Source: Fidelibacterota bacterium
GTDB lineage: Bacteria; Pseudomonadota; Alphaproteobacteria; Rhodospirillales; Rhodospirillaceae
Assembly: GCA_947475295.1 (NCBI GenBank)
Contig: CANJLF010000002.1
Coordinates: forward strand, 56,690-120,689
Length of the DNA: 64,000 nucleotides
Direction of reading: 5' to 3'
In this document: one piece after another, positions 7,729 to 16,729 of the stretch
How positions within the stretch are numbered: the stretch's first letter is position 1
Layout of the letters: each line of letters begins with the position of its first letter
Made by a program: the position numbers and the translations under genes
Notes under the pieces: model-generated
Databases searched by the model: none
What the model was told of the DNA's origin: nothing
The model's input: the letters and a program-made list of their open reading frames with translations, nothing else

Positions 7729-9648
7729 TCAGTCTGCAAAGCTAGCTGCCGAAAGCCCTCGCAGATCGGCTTTGACTTCATTAAACACCACGCTCCAGTC
7801 GCCTAGCCGCCGTTGGCGGTAAAGTCGCGCGGCGGCGTACCAGGGACTGTCGGAACGCTCCAACATCCAGCGCCAGTCGGGATTGAACGGCAGCACGATC
7901 CACACCGGCCTGCCCATGGCTCCGGCGAGGTGGGCAACACTGGTATCGACGCTGACAATCACATCAACCAAATCGCACAATGCAGCGGTATCGGAAAAGT
8001 CGGCCAAGTTTTCACCGAACTGGCGGATATCCGGCCGCGTGCGCAGAACATCCTGATCTTCCCGGCGCACCTCCTTTTGCAAGCTTATGTAATCCAGGCC
8101 GGGTGGCAGCATCTTCACAAAATCCGCCAGGGGAATGCTGCGGTTGCGGTCGTTCCGATGCCGCGTGTTGCCGCTCCATACCAGACCGACGCGCGGTCCG
8201 GTTTTCGGGCCCAGACGCGCGCGCCAGCCCTCGCGGGCTTTGCCGGAAGCCTGTAGGTAACCACCCGGCTTCGGGATATTGCCGGCATCAGTCTTGAAGG
8301 CAAGCGCGAGGCTCCCCAAGGGGCATTGGAGATCGAAGGTCGGCAAATCGTCGCCAAAAGCGACGACGCGCGCGACGCCGTCGAGGCCGGTAAGGAACGA
8401 CACTAGGGCTTTGGGGACTTCCAAAATAACCGCGGCGCCCCTCTCCCGCAGCAAGCTCGCGTAACGGCAGAATTGCAACGTGTCGCCCAAGCCCTGATCG
8501 GCATAGAGCAGGATGGTTTTACCCCGCACGGGCCGATCGCCCAGCCACAAGGGTTGCACGAAGCTGCGGGAAACTAATGGTTGCTTCTGGACCTTCCAGC
8601 GCCACTCATGTCCAACCCATCCTCTTTCGAAATCTCCTACTTGAAGCCGGCACAGGCACATATTCCAATGAGCATCGGCGTTGAGCGGATCCAAGGCGAG
8701 AGCCTTCTCATAGCTCTGAAGAGCTTCCGCGCGCCGTCCTAAATCCACAAGCGCCCCGCCGCGATTGAAGTGGGCATCGACGTGGGCGGGATTGAGCTGG
8801 ATGGCTTTGTCGAAGCTCGCCAGCGCCGCTTCGTTTCGGCCAAGGTCGGCCAGGGCCACGCCGCGATTGAGGTGGGCATTCGCATTGTCGGGCCGAAGCT
8901 GGATGGCCTTGTCAAAGTCGGCTAGCGCGGCGGTGTGGTCACCCAGGTCAGTCAGGGCGGCCCCGCGATTAATATAGACGCCGTAATGCTCGGACTTCTG
9001 AGCAATGGCCTGATTGAAACCCGCGATCGCTTCCGGCAGGCGGTTTAGCGCCCGCAACGCCACGCCGCGATTGATCAGCGCCTCGACCGAACCTGGTCTT
9101 AGACGAAGCGCTTGATCGTAGCTTTCGACAGCCGCTTCAGCCTGCCCCAGCTGCCAAAGCGAGATGCCGCGGTCGATGAAGGCGTCGGCATGGCCGGGCT
9201 TGATCTGCAAAGCTTTGTCGTAGGCAGTGATCGCTGCCCCATGTTGACCCAACATTCTGAGGGCGTTGCCGCGTTGATAGGAAGCGTCCGCGTAGTCGGC
9301 CCGCAGTTCAGCGGCCGCCCCGAAACTGTCGGCGGCAGCTTGAAGCTGGCCCTGCTTTTCCAAAGCTACGCCGAGGTTGAAGCGCGCGGTGGCGTTCGCT
9401 GGAGCGACGGCAATCGCCTTCTCAATCCAGGCCACGGCCTCGGCGAAGGCGGCTTTTTGAACGGCGAGAATTCCACGAAGGTGCAACGCATCGAAATGCC
9501 GCGGCTGCAGGTCCAGCGTCTGGCGATATTTTTCCTCCGCCCGGGCGAATTCGCCTTTTTGATGAAACCCCCAGCCTTCCAGAAAGCGTGTTTGAGCCAC
9601 TGCGTTCTGGGCGCCATCAGCGGCGGAATTGTCGGCTTCGCTGATCAT
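7729..9648 (-). CDS. TPR protein with GT9-like glycosyltransferase domain
   Basis: About ten TPR units occupy the first two thirds of this roughly 640-residue protein. The C-terminal third is a GT-B fold domain resembling glycosyltransferase family 9: LLYADQGLGDTLQFCRY, GLVWSGNTRHRNDRNRSIP and DVIVSVDTSVAHLAGAMGRP. This architecture is common in alphaproteobacteria and its acceptor is unknown. The ATG at 9648 is preferred; a GTG at 9696 would add 16 residues, and neither has a clear ribosome site. It is convergent with the GT41-like gene, so the pair may form a glycosylation locus, though they are separate transcripts. Composition is GC-rich, unlike its partner. Confidence 0.82.
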   Translation of the reverse strand: MISEADNSAADGAQNAVAQTRFLEGWGFHQKGEFARAEEKYRQTLDLQPRHFDALHLRGILAVQKAAFAEAVAWIEKAIAVAPANATARFNLGVALEKQGQLQAAADSFGAAAELRADYADASYQRGNALRMLGQHGAAITAYDKALQIKPGHADAFIDRGISLWQLGQAEAAVESYDQALRLRPGSVEALINRGVALRALNRLPEAIAGFNQAIAQKSEHYGVYINRGAALTDLGDHTAALADFDKAIQLRPDNANAHLNRGVALADLGRNEAALASFDKAIQLNPAHVDAHFNRGGALVDLGRRAEALQSYEKALALDPLNADAHWNMCLCRLQVGDFERGWVGHEWRWKVQKQPLVSRSFVQPLWLGDRPVRGKTILLYADQGLGDTLQFCRYASLLRERGAAVILEVPKALVSFLTGLDGVARVVAFGDDLPTFDLQCPLGSLALAFKTDAGNIPKPGGYLQASGKAREGWRARLGPKTGPRVGLVWSGNTRHRNDRNRSIPLADFVKMLPPGLDYISLQKEVRREDQDVLRTRPDIRQFGENLADFSDTAALCDLVDVIVSVDTSVAHLAGAMGRPVWIVLPFNPDWRWMLERSDSPWYAAARLYRQRRLGDWSVVFNEVKADLRGLSAASFAD

Positions 9649-9737
9649 CGCGTTCGCTATCGTCAAGCCGCGCGACCATTTCGCGCTGCGCCGCACGAAA
9701 GCATGGCAATTCCCGACGGTCCAGCTAATACCGCCGG

Positions 9738-10004
9738 CTAATTAGCCTCAATAAATTCGCGGGTGTCGGCAAAGGTCGCGTCAATCTGCGCTGAGAGATC
9801 GGCGACCGCCGCCCAGTCGTCCCGGGGTTTCGGCCTCGGTGGTCAAATATAGCGTCAGCATCTCGCGGATCGCTTCGGGATCGCTGCTGCCGAGCAGGCC
9901 GCCGAGACCGAGGTATCAATGGGATTGCCGCCCGGATCGGTGTTGTCGACCTCGGCCACCATCGACTCTACTTCCGGTTGGTACTCTTTTGTAAATCCTC
10001 GCAT
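9738..10004 (-). pseudogene. small gene broken by two frameshifts
   Basis: Reading the minus strand from the ATG at 10004 gives MRGFTKEYQPEVESMVAEVD then a Gly/Asn/Pro-containing stretch, after which the frame hits a stop. One frame over, GLGGLLGSSDPEAIREMLTL continues, and after a second shift DDWAAVADLSAQIDATFADT runs into the stop at 9738-9740. The two shifts cancel, so the whole span is 267 bases, exactly 89 codons. The first shift is near 9908-9918; the second is at a CCCGGGG run (9821-9827). Either this is a decaying acidic small protein or the assembly has two indels. I do not recognise the family. Confidence 0.55.
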
Positions 10005-10162
10005 AATGATAGGTGCGAGTCAAAATCATCTGGTCCCGACTTCACATGCATGAGCGCCGTTTTCTTCGATTGTTCATATAGATATCAGCACGATATCGCT
10101 GGACTTGCCCGGCGCGTGTGCGGCTATGATGACCGGCGCCAAACACAAGCAGGAGGTCGTCC

Positions 10163-10270
10163 ATGGCCAAAGGTCAGCAGAAAAAGCCCGAAGCTAAAAA
10201 GCCGAAGCAGGATAAATCGAAGAGCACGGGCGGCCAGTCGGCCTATGCCCAGAGCATGAAGAAGAAGTAG
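10163..10270 (+). CDS. 35-residue lysine-rich small protein
   Basis: A short gene encoding MAKGQQKKPEAKKPKQDKSK and 15 more residues ending in MKKK. A strong ribosome site AGGAGG (10151-10156) sits six bases ahead of the ATG, and a possible promoter (ACTTGC at 10103, TATGAT at 10125, 16-base spacer) lies just upstream. Small proteins beginning MAKGQ and rich in lysine are widespread in proteobacteria and have no established function. It converges with xerD. Confidence 0.72.
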   Translation: MAKGQQKKPEAKKPKQDKSKSTGGQSAYAQSMKKK

Positions 10271-10278
10271 GCGCCAAT

Positions 10279-10314
10279 CTCTACAACTTCGTCTTCCTCT
10301 ACAGCTTCATCTTC
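10279..10314. repeat. 18-base tandem duplication at the 3' end of xerD
   Basis: Two adjacent 18-base units, CTCTACAACTTCGTCTTC (10279-10296) and CTCTACAGCTTCATCTTC (10297-10314), differ at two positions. The second contains the xerD stop codon and last codons; the first repeats them outside the gene, including a second in-register stop. Confidence 0.7.
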
Positions 10315-11210
10315 GCCAGAGGATGGCTGCCTTGGACCAGCTTCTTCAGGCGCTCATCCAGCACATGTGTATAGATCTGGGTCGTCGAGATATCGGCGTG
10401 GCCGAGCATTTGCTGCAGGCTGCGCAGATCGGCGCCGTGAGCCAGTAGATGTGTCGCGAAGGAATGGCGCAGCACGTGCGGCGAAACCCGCGTCGGCGCC
10501 ACACCGGCACGCACGGCAATATCCTTGAGCAGCGTTGAGAACCCGTCGCGCGTCAGATGTCCGCCCTGCCCATCCGAGGGAAACAGCCGCGGCGAGGTTT
10601 TGGCTTTGGCCGGAATGAAGGCGTCGCGGACCTTAAGATAGTCCGCAAGGGCCTTACGCGCGGCGTCACCCACCGGGATCATGCGCTCTTTGGCGCCTTT
10701 GCCGCGCACGATGATCGCCGGGCGTATGGTCGTCGCGGTGGCGCGCACGGCGGCCAGCGGCAAGGACACCAGTTCCGAGACGCGCAAGCCTGTGGCGTAC
10801 AGCAGTTCCAGCAGCGCCGTTGCGCGCGCACCCTTGATGCCGTCCAGCGCGCGCGCTGCCGTCAGCAGACGATCGACTTCGTCCTCCGTCAAATATTTGG
10901 GCAGAGGGCGACCGAGACGTGGACTATCGAGGGCGGCGGTGGGATCGTCGGCGCGCGACCCCTCACCGTAGAGGAACTTGTAAAACTGGCGCAGACAGGA
11001 CAATCGGCGCGAAGCCGTGCGCGGCGCCAACGCGACCTTTTGCATGCGCTGAAGATAGCGCCGGAGGTCGGCGGGCGTGGCCTTGGCGACGTCGGCCTTC
11101 AGGAACCCGGCGAAGTCATCCAGGTCACGGCGATAGGCTTCGAGCGTGCGCGGCGAGGCGCCGCGTTCCGCCGCCATCATCTCCAGAAATGTTTCGACAT
11201 GAGGCGTCAT
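10299..11210 (-). CDS. xerD: tyrosine recombinase XerD
   Basis: A 303-residue site-specific recombinase which with XerC resolves chromosome dimers at dif. The N-terminal SAM-like domain (ERGASPRTLEAYRRDL) precedes the catalytic domain. The catalytic residues are visible: the arginine in YATGLRVSEL, HVLRHSFATHLL (HxxR), LGHADISTTQIYTH (histidine and tyrosine nucleophile). The position next to aroK is the usual one in alphaproteobacteria and favours XerD over XerC. The gene follows the large exported protein by 15 bases on the same strand. Confidence 0.92.
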   Translation of the reverse strand: MTPHVETFLEMMAAERGASPRTLEAYRRDLDDFAGFLKADVAKATPADLRRYLQRMQKVALAPRTASRRLSCLRQFYKFLYGEGSRADDPTAALDSPRLGRPLPKYLTEDEVDRLLTAARALDGIKGARATALLELLYATGLRVSELVSLPLAAVRATATTIRPAIIVRGKGAKERMIPVGDAARKALADYLKVRDAFIPAKAKTSPRLFPSDGQGGHLTRDGFSTLLKDIAVRAGVAPTRVSPHVLRHSFATHLLAHGADLRSLQQMLGHADISTTQIYTHVLDERLKKLVQGSHPLAKMKL

Positions 11211-11225
11211 AATGCGACGCCTATT

Positions 11226-13196
11226 TTAGAGTCCAAGCACCAGCAGCGCTTCAACAGCCAAAGCCCGCGCGTCGGTCTCGCGGCCCGCGATCCGCAAAGA
11301 TGCGATCACCTGCTGCAACGCCGGCAGCGAAACGCGCATCAGGCCGTCTTCGTCCAATGCCGCGAGTGCCAGCACTGTCGCCTCACCCGCGCGCCCTGCT
11401 TTGGCGGCGAGATCAAGGCCGTTCCAGATGTGCGGGCTCAGTCCCGCCGCTCCGTCGGCCCGCACGGATCCGCCCATGACGGGCAGCCAGTCGGCCGCGG
11501 TGACGGGCTCGCCCGCAGCGGTCAGCAAGCTGAGCACAATTTCGCGTTTTGATGCGATGTCCGGCGCGGGCGTCGCCGGCGGCAAGGCCGCCGCCCAGCC
11601 CCGCAAAGCCTGCGGCGGCAACTGGACGGCGGTGGCCGCCGTGCCCGTCAGCAAGCGCTCGATGGGCCATAGGCTGTCGGCGATCTGCCCGGCTTCGCGC
11701 GAGCTGCGCCCCATATTGCGCGCGAGATCCAGCCAGGCCTTGCCTTTGGTTGTAGCGGTTTTGTCGGCTGGCCCAACCGCCAGCAGCGCGCGCGCGGCGG
11801 TGCCGGCGAACCACACCAAGTCGGCTGTTGGCTCCATCTCACCCAGCATCTCGGCATAGGCCTGGCCCATGACGGTCAGCAATGGTCCTTTGACGCCGCG
11901 ATCGCTGCGCACCAGGTCGAGGGCAAGTGCGATGACTTCGGCGCGCGCCGTCGGCACGGTTTGGGCCAGCGCCGACTGAAACAGCAACGCGCGGCCACGC
12001 ACGTCTTCAGCCGTGACCTGCGACAGCGGCGGCGGCGCGGGGTCCTTGATGTTGACGCTACGGTACACGGCGCGCAACCCTTCGGGCGAAAGCGTGCCCA
12101 CGCCGACAGCGCGTTCAGCAAGAAGCGTGCGTGCATCTTCGAGGGCTCGCCGGCGATCGCGGCGCACATTGGCCGGCGTCTTGTCGCCCTTGACGACGAC
12201 CTCTGCCGGAAGCGCTAGGCCTGCAAGCCAGCCCAGCGTCGCGGGGTCGGTAATTTTTTCCTGCACGGCGGCGAGGTTGTCAGGCAGGGCGGCACCGGCT
12301 TTACGCAGCATGGCGTAATGCAGCGGCTCAAGGCGCGTGAAGCTGGCAGGCACCGGCGTCCGCGCGCCGCCCAGCACGTCCGCCGCCCAGAAGAACACCG
12401 GATCGTCCACGCGCTGTTCGCGCAGCAAGGCCAGGCCCAAGCTGGCAGCGCTGCTTTGATTGATGTCGATCTGGCAGAATACCTGAATCTTTTGCCAATA
12501 GGCGTCAGGGCTGGTGTTCAACGCTGCTTGCGCCAGGGCGCAGGCATCGATGACGTGGTTGGTGGCAAGGTTGGCCTCGGCTTTGAAGCGCCGGAGGCCG
12601 TCGGTCATTTGCGTGGGCGGCACGAGATCGAGCAGCGCCTGCACTTCCGCCCAGTCGCCCAACCCGGCGAGCGTCGCGACGCGGATTTCCAGGAGCCATT
12701 GCGACGCCGGCAGCGCTTCTCCGGCATCGGGCGGCGCGGCGTTCATGGCATCGACCTGGGTAAGCACCGCCGGCGGCGTGCCCGGTGACAGCAGCAGGTT
12801 TTTCGTGAGTGTGCGCAGCGCAGGTGAAGGAAGACGGCGCGGCATGCGCGGCATGACTTGCTTCAAGAGTTCGAGATCGGTACCACGCCAAAGCTGCGCC
12901 GAAAATCCGCCCGCCGTCGTATCGACCAATCCGATCCGGTCCACACCCGGCGCGGCCAGGTCGCCCACGTCGATACTGGGCTCCGCCGGTGCCGCAGCGC
13001 CATCGGGGACGGTCTGTTCAGGCAGAAGCGAGACCGGCCCCGCCGACGGAGCGGTCGCCGCGCCGGGCGCCGCGCTTGGCACCGTGGCGGGCTCCGCGGC
13101 CAAAGTCATTATCGGCGCCCAAGCGCCCACCGCAGCCGCGATCAGCCAGCCGTACCAGCGTCCACGGCGGCGGGTGTCTCTATTTAAAGCGGTCAT
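11226..13196 (-). CDS. large exported protein of unknown function upstream of xerD
   Basis: A 656-residue protein beginning with a basic stretch and one hydrophobic segment (WYGWLIAAAVGAWAPIMTLA), which is either a signal peptide or an anchor. A proline/alanine-rich linker follows to about residue 80. The rest is alanine- and leucine-rich and looks helical, possibly a helical repeat, with no catalytic motif I can name. I believe a similar protein occupies this place between xerD and aroK in other alphaproteobacteria. Its start overlaps the end of a 42-residue membrane protein by 17 bases, so the two are probably co-translated. Confidence 0.72.
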   Translation of the reverse strand: MTALNRDTRRRGRWYGWLIAAAVGAWAPIMTLAAEPATVPSAAPGAATAPSAGPVSLLPEQTVPDGAAAPAEPSIDVGDLAAPGVDRIGLVDTTAGGFSAQLWRGTDLELLKQVMPRMPRRLPSPALRTLTKNLLLSPGTPPAVLTQVDAMNAAPPDAGEALPASQWLLEIRVATLAGLGDWAEVQALLDLVPPTQMTDGLRRFKAEANLATNHVIDACALAQAALNTSPDAYWQKIQVFCQIDINQSSAASLGLALLREQRVDDPVFFWAADVLGGARTPVPASFTRLEPLHYAMLRKAGAALPDNLAAVQEKITDPATLGWLAGLALPAEVVVKGDKTPANVRRDRRRALEDARTLLAERAVGVGTLSPEGLRAVYRSVNIKDPAPPPLSQVTAEDVRGRALLFQSALAQTVPTARAEVIALALDLVRSDRGVKGPLLTVMGQAYAEMLGEMEPTADLVWFAGTAARALLAVGPADKTATTKGKAWLDLARNMGRSSREAGQIADSLWPIERLLTGTAATAVQLPPQALRGWAAALPPATPAPDIASKREIVLSLLTAAGEPVTAADWLPVMGGSVRADGAAGLSPHIWNGLDLAAKAGRAGEATVLALAALDEDGLMRVSLPALQQVIASLRIAGRETDARALAVEALLVLGL

Positions 13197-13308
13197 TGGG
13201 GATGACCTTTTCGGTCACGGCCGAGGGCGGCGGCATATCCCAGGTGGCCAAGAAGACTGTGCCGCCGACGAGCACCAGCACGACCATGAGGAGAAGGATT
13301 TTAAGCAT
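13180..13308 (-). CDS. 42-residue single-pass membrane protein
   Basis: The minus strand from ATG 13308 reads MLKILLLMVVLVLVGGTVFL followed by ATWDMPPPSAVTEKVIPNDR and ends FK. It has one transmembrane segment and a short proline-containing tail. A purine-rich stretch precedes the start weakly. The stop lies inside the next gene, overlapping it by 17 bases, and the two are in the same direction, which argues for a real coupled gene. Small proteins of this form (hydrophobic helix, then ATWD, then KVIP) are, to my knowledge, conserved at this place in related genomes. Confidence 0.7.
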   Translation of the reverse strand: MLKILLLMVVLVLVGGTVFLATWDMPPPSAVTEKVIPNDRFK

Positions 13309-13386
13309 GCTTTTATGTTGGTTCGGTTGCTTCTATAACGGGCCAAATGTCGTACCAATATAAGCGCTTGGCCCCATTGGGCCTAG

Positions 13387-13467
13387 CAATTGGCGCGGCT
13401 TCCGCCAAGGACACTACGCAAGGGCTGTGATAAAGTCTACGCGGCCAATGGGTTGCCGCGCCAATTG
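13387..13467. repeat. 13-base inverted repeat upstream of aroK
   Basis: The arms CAATTGGCGCGGC (13387-13399) and GCCGCGCCAATTG (13455-13467) are perfect complements separated by 55 bases. They lie in the divergent region between aroK and the 42-residue membrane protein gene. A shorter pair (CCCATTGG and CCAATGGG) sits beside them. It could be a regulatory site or a remnant of a palindromic repeat; no function is shown. Confidence 0.55.
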
Positions 13468-13496
13468 TGGCAGCCCCGGCCAACAGAAACGGACGC

Positions 13497-14114
13497 ATGA
13501 ACGAAACCGCGAAGATCCACGAGAACCCTCCCAACGAGCCGCCGGCCCTGGCGAAGACCGTTGTGCTTGTGGGCCTGATGGGCGCCGGAAAAAGCTGCAT
13601 CGGCCGCCGCCTGGCGCAGCGCCTTAATGTATCTTTTGTCGATGCCGACGCTGAGATTGAACAGGCGGCGGGCTGCACAATTTCCGAAATTTTCGAGAAA
13701 TATGGCGAAGCCGCCTTCCGCGACGGCGAACGCCGCGTCATGTCGCGGCTTCTGCTAGGCCCGCCGACGATCCTCGCGGCCGGCGGCGGCGCCTTCATGG
13801 ACGCCGAAACCCGCGAGTTGATTCGCGCCCACGGCGTCTCGGTGTGGTTGCGGGCGGATTTGGACACCCTGGCGGCGCGCACCAAGGGCCGCAATCATCG
13901 GCCATTGTTGAATTCCGGCGAGCCCCGCGACATCTTGGCGAAATTGATCGAGGCGCGTTACCCGGTTTACGCCGAAGCCGACATTGTCGTGGATACGGGA
14001 GCCGACAATCCGAATGTCACCTGCGCGCGCGTCGCGGACGCTTTGGCTAACATACCTGGGGCTAACACAGCTGGGGCCAATGTCGCCGGCGCCATTGCCC
14101 CGGCGCAGCCATGA
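13497..14114 (+). CDS. aroK: shikimate kinase
   Basis: This enzyme phosphorylates shikimate with ATP in aromatic amino acid synthesis. The P-loop [15 protein letters not shown] lies near residues 24-38, followed by VDADAEIE (substrate aspartate), FRDGERRV and the GGGAF segment. The 205-residue protein carries an extra C-terminal Ala/Gly/Asn tail ([13 protein letters not shown]). The ATG at 13497 is preferred over an in-frame GTG at 13467. Its stop overlaps the aroB start as ATGA, as in many alphaproteobacteria. Confidence 0.94.
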   Translation: MNETAKIHENPPNEPPALAKTVVLVGLMGAGKSCIGRRLAQRLNVSFVDADAEIEQAAGCTISEIFEKYGEAAFRDGERRVMSRLLLGPPTILAAGGGAFMDAETRELIRAHGVSVWLRADLDTLAARTKGRNHRPLLNSGEPRDILAKLIEARYPVYAEADIVVDTGADNPNVTCARVADALANIPGANTAGANVAGAIAPAQP

Positions 14115-15265
14115 ACACCGAAGCCGAAACCCTGGCACGACCCAACGCTGCGCGCGTGAGCGTCGCGCTGGGCGCGCGCGCCTACGACATTCACGTGGGC
14201 CGCGGCTTGCTGGCGCGGGCCGGCGAATTGTGCGCGCCAGTCCTGAAACAACGCCGCGTCTTTATTGTCACCGACAGCACCGTGGCAAAGCTCTACCTTG
14301 GGCCTTTCATCGCGAGCTTGAGCGCCGCGGGCATCCGCGCCGATCACGTGACGGTTCCGGCCGGCGAAGCCAGCAAGGACTTCGCGCATCTTGAGCAGGT
14401 GCTGGACGCCATGCTCAAAGCCAAGTGCGAGCGCGGCACGATGATCGTCGCCCTCGGCGGCGGCGTGGTCGGCGATCTCGCGGGCTTCGCCGCGGCTGTT
14501 CTTTTGCGCGGCGTCAACTTCATCCAGGTGCCGACGACATTGCTGTCACAGGTCGACAGCTCGGTCGGCGGCAAGACTGGCATCAACACCAAGGCTGGAA
14601 AAAATCTGGTCGGCGCCTTTCATCAGCCGCGCCTGGTCTTGGCCGATACCGATGTCCTCGCGAGCCTCTCGCGCCGCGAGTTGTTGGCGGGCTACGCCGA
14701 GGTCGCCAAATATGGATTGCTCGGTGACGCCGCCTTTTGGAAATGGCTCGAAGACAACGGATCGGCCGCGCTTGCCGGCGGCGATAAAGCGCACATGCTT
14801 TTGCGCCAGTGCATCGTCACAAGCTGCGAAGCCAAGGCGCGCATTGTCGCCACCGACGAAAAGGAAAGCGGCGAGCGCGCGCTGTTGAATCTTGGGCACA
14901 CCTTCGGACATGCGCTGGAAGCCGAGATGGGCTACGGCGGCGCGCTTTTGCACGGCGAGGCGGTCGCCATCGGCATGATCCTGGCCTTCGAGATGTCGCT
15001 GCGCTTGGGCTTAAGTCCGGCGGCTGACATCACCCGCATCCGCAGCCACTTCACGTCCGTCGGTTTGCCCGTAAGCCCGCCCAAGCGGGGCCCGCGCGGT
15101 CCAATAACCCCGGCCATGCTCGTGGCGCATATGACCCAGGACAAGAAGATGAAAGACGGCGCTCTGACGTTCGTGCTCGCGCGCGGCATCGGCAAGGCGT
15201 TCCTTACGACCGATGTCCCGGCATCAGCGCTGGAAGCCACGCTGCAAGCGGCGCTGGACGGCTGA
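14111..15265 (+). CDS. aroB: 3-dehydroquinate synthase
   Basis: A 384-residue NAD- and metal-dependent enzyme that closes DAHP to 3-dehydroquinate. The NAD-binding segment [33 protein letters not shown], and the metal ligands in EVAKYGLL and [11 protein letters not shown] are all visible. The gene overlaps aroK by four bases and is followed seven bases later by the CNNM gene, so all three are probably one transcript. Confidence 0.96.
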   Translation: MNTEAETLARPNAARVSVALGARAYDIHVGRGLLARAGELCAPVLKQRRVFIVTDSTVAKLYLGPFIASLSAAGIRADHVTVPAGEASKDFAHLEQVLDAMLKAKCERGTMIVALGGGVVGDLAGFAAAVLLRGVNFIQVPTTLLSQVDSSVGGKTGINTKAGKNLVGAFHQPRLVLADTDVLASLSRRELLAGYAEVAKYGLLGDAAFWKWLEDNGSAALAGGDKAHMLLRQCIVTSCEAKARIVATDEKESGERALLNLGHTFGHALEAEMGYGGALLHGEAVAIGMILAFEMSLRLGLSPAADITRIRSHFTSVGLPVSPPKRGPRGPITPAMLVAHMTQDKKMKDGALTFVLARGIGKAFLTTDVPASALEATLQAALDG

Positions 15266-15272
15266 TCAAAGC

Positions 15273-16553
15273 ATGCTTTATACCGTCCTCATCATCGTCG
15301 CCCTAATTGCCGTAACGGCCCTGTTCGCAGCGGCCGAGACGGCCCTTACGGCCGTATCGCGCTCGACCATCTACCAGATGGAGCAGGACGGCGACCGCCG
15401 CGCCAAAACCGTCAATCGCCTCTTGGGCCGCCGCGAACGGCTGATTTCCACGGTGCTGCTCGGCAACACGCTGTTCAACATCCTGGCCTCGGCCCTGGCG
15501 ACCAGCGCCATGATCGAAGCCTTCGGCGAACGCGGCGTCGCCTATGCCACCGTCATCATGACCGTGGTGATTCTGATCTACGGCGAAATCCTGCCCAAGA
15601 CCTTTGCCCTGCTGCACAGCACATCGACGGCGCTGAACCTTGCCGGCGTGATGTCGGCGATGGTGGCGGTTGTCACGCCGTTCAATATCGTCGTCCACGG
15701 CATCGTCAACGCCACCTTGCGTCTGTTCGGCGTCGCCACCCAGAATATCCGCTCGGCCGAACAGATCATGGCGGAATTGCGCGGCGCCATTGAAATGCAC
15801 ATGGCCGACAAGGAGATTGTGCATGAAGTCAAACACGAGCACGTCATGCTGCGCAGCGTGCTCGACCTTGCCGATGTCACCGTCGGCGAGATCATGATTC
15901 ACAGGAAGAAGATCGCGACCATCGATGCCGACCTTCCGATCGGCGATATCATCGAGCAGGTCGCGGACAGCCCCTATTCACGCGTGCCCTTGTGGCGCGG
16001 GGAGCCCGACAACTTCGTCGGCGTGATTCACGCCAAAGCGTTGCTGCGCGCCATCAACGCTAAGAACACCACAAAAGTTGATGTGCTGGCATTGGCGGCG
16101 AAGCCCTGGTTCATTCCCGACAGCACGACCCTGCTCGATCAGCTTAACGCCTTCCGCGCGCGCCGCGAACACTTCGCCATGGTGGTTGACGAGTACGGCA
16201 CACTGCAGGGCGTGGTGACGCTCGAGGATATTTTGGAGGAGATCGTCGGCGACATCGGCGACGAACACGACATTCCCGTCGCCGGCGTGCGGCCCCAGAC
16301 CGACGGCTCCTATATCATCGACGGCAGCGTGACCTTGCGCGACCTCAACCGCGAACTTGATTGGGACCTACCCAACGACAAGGCGTCGACGCTTGCCGGT
16401 TTTGTGCTGCACGAAGCGCGCACCATCCCCGACTCAGGCCAGCAGTTCCTATTCCACGGTTTTCGCTTCGAGATTGTACGCCGCACACGTAACCAATTGA
16501 CGTTGCTGCGCGTTACGCCGCCCAAACCCGCCCCCGCCCCCGCCGGGGCCTAA
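15273..16553 (+). CDS. CNNM/CorC-type membrane protein with CBS pair
   Basis: A 426-residue protein of the hemolysin C/CNNM family. An N-terminal DUF21 transmembrane domain has at least three hydrophobic helices and the conserved segments FFAAAE-like FAAAETALTAVSRS, LLGNTLFNI and IYGEILPKTFA. Two CBS motifs follow (residues about 205-330, including MVVDEYGTLQGVVTLEDILE), then a CorC/HlyC transporter-associated domain. Known relatives are linked to magnesium or cobalt efflux. The ATG at 15273 starts the first helix; an upstream start lies in aroB. Confidence 0.9.
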   Translation: MLYTVLIIVALIAVTALFAAAETALTAVSRSTIYQMEQDGDRRAKTVNRLLGRRERLISTVLLGNTLFNILASALATSAMIEAFGERGVAYATVIMTVVILIYGEILPKTFALLHSTSTALNLAGVMSAMVAVVTPFNIVVHGIVNATLRLFGVATQNIRSAEQIMAELRGAIEMHMADKEIVHEVKHEHVMLRSVLDLADVTVGEIMIHRKKIATIDADLPIGDIIEQVADSPYSRVPLWRGEPDNFVGVIHAKALLRAINAKNTTKVDVLALAAKPWFIPDSTTLLDQLNAFRARREHFAMVVDEYGTLQGVVTLEDILEEIVGDIGDEHDIPVAGVRPQTDGSYIIDGSVTLRDLNRELDWDLPNDKASTLAGFVLHEARTIPDSGQQFLFHGFRFEIVRRTRNQLTLLRVTPPKPAPAPAGA

Positions 16554-16729
16554 GCCCCTTAGCCAGCCGCCCCCATCCTCGCCTCAGCTTGACCGTCGCC
16601 GGGGACAAGCCCACACTCTTGCCTTAGAGGGGTCCCCCAGAGGTCCCTGCTCAAGGTTGGAAATGAGGCTGTTACCAGCTTTCCGCCGGGACTTGCTCCG
16701 TAAATGTCGGCCCCTGAAGGGAGTACGTC

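Noticed and set aside
9725..9919. 64-codon minus-strand frame
   Set aside because: Out of frame with most of the broken small gene that explains this stretch better.
10557..11552. 331-codon plus-strand frame
   Set aside because: Antisense to xerD and the end of the exported protein gene; no recognisable motif.
12514..13338. 274-codon plus-strand frame
   Set aside because: Antisense to the exported protein gene and the 42-residue membrane protein; Ser/Ala/Arg-rich shadow.
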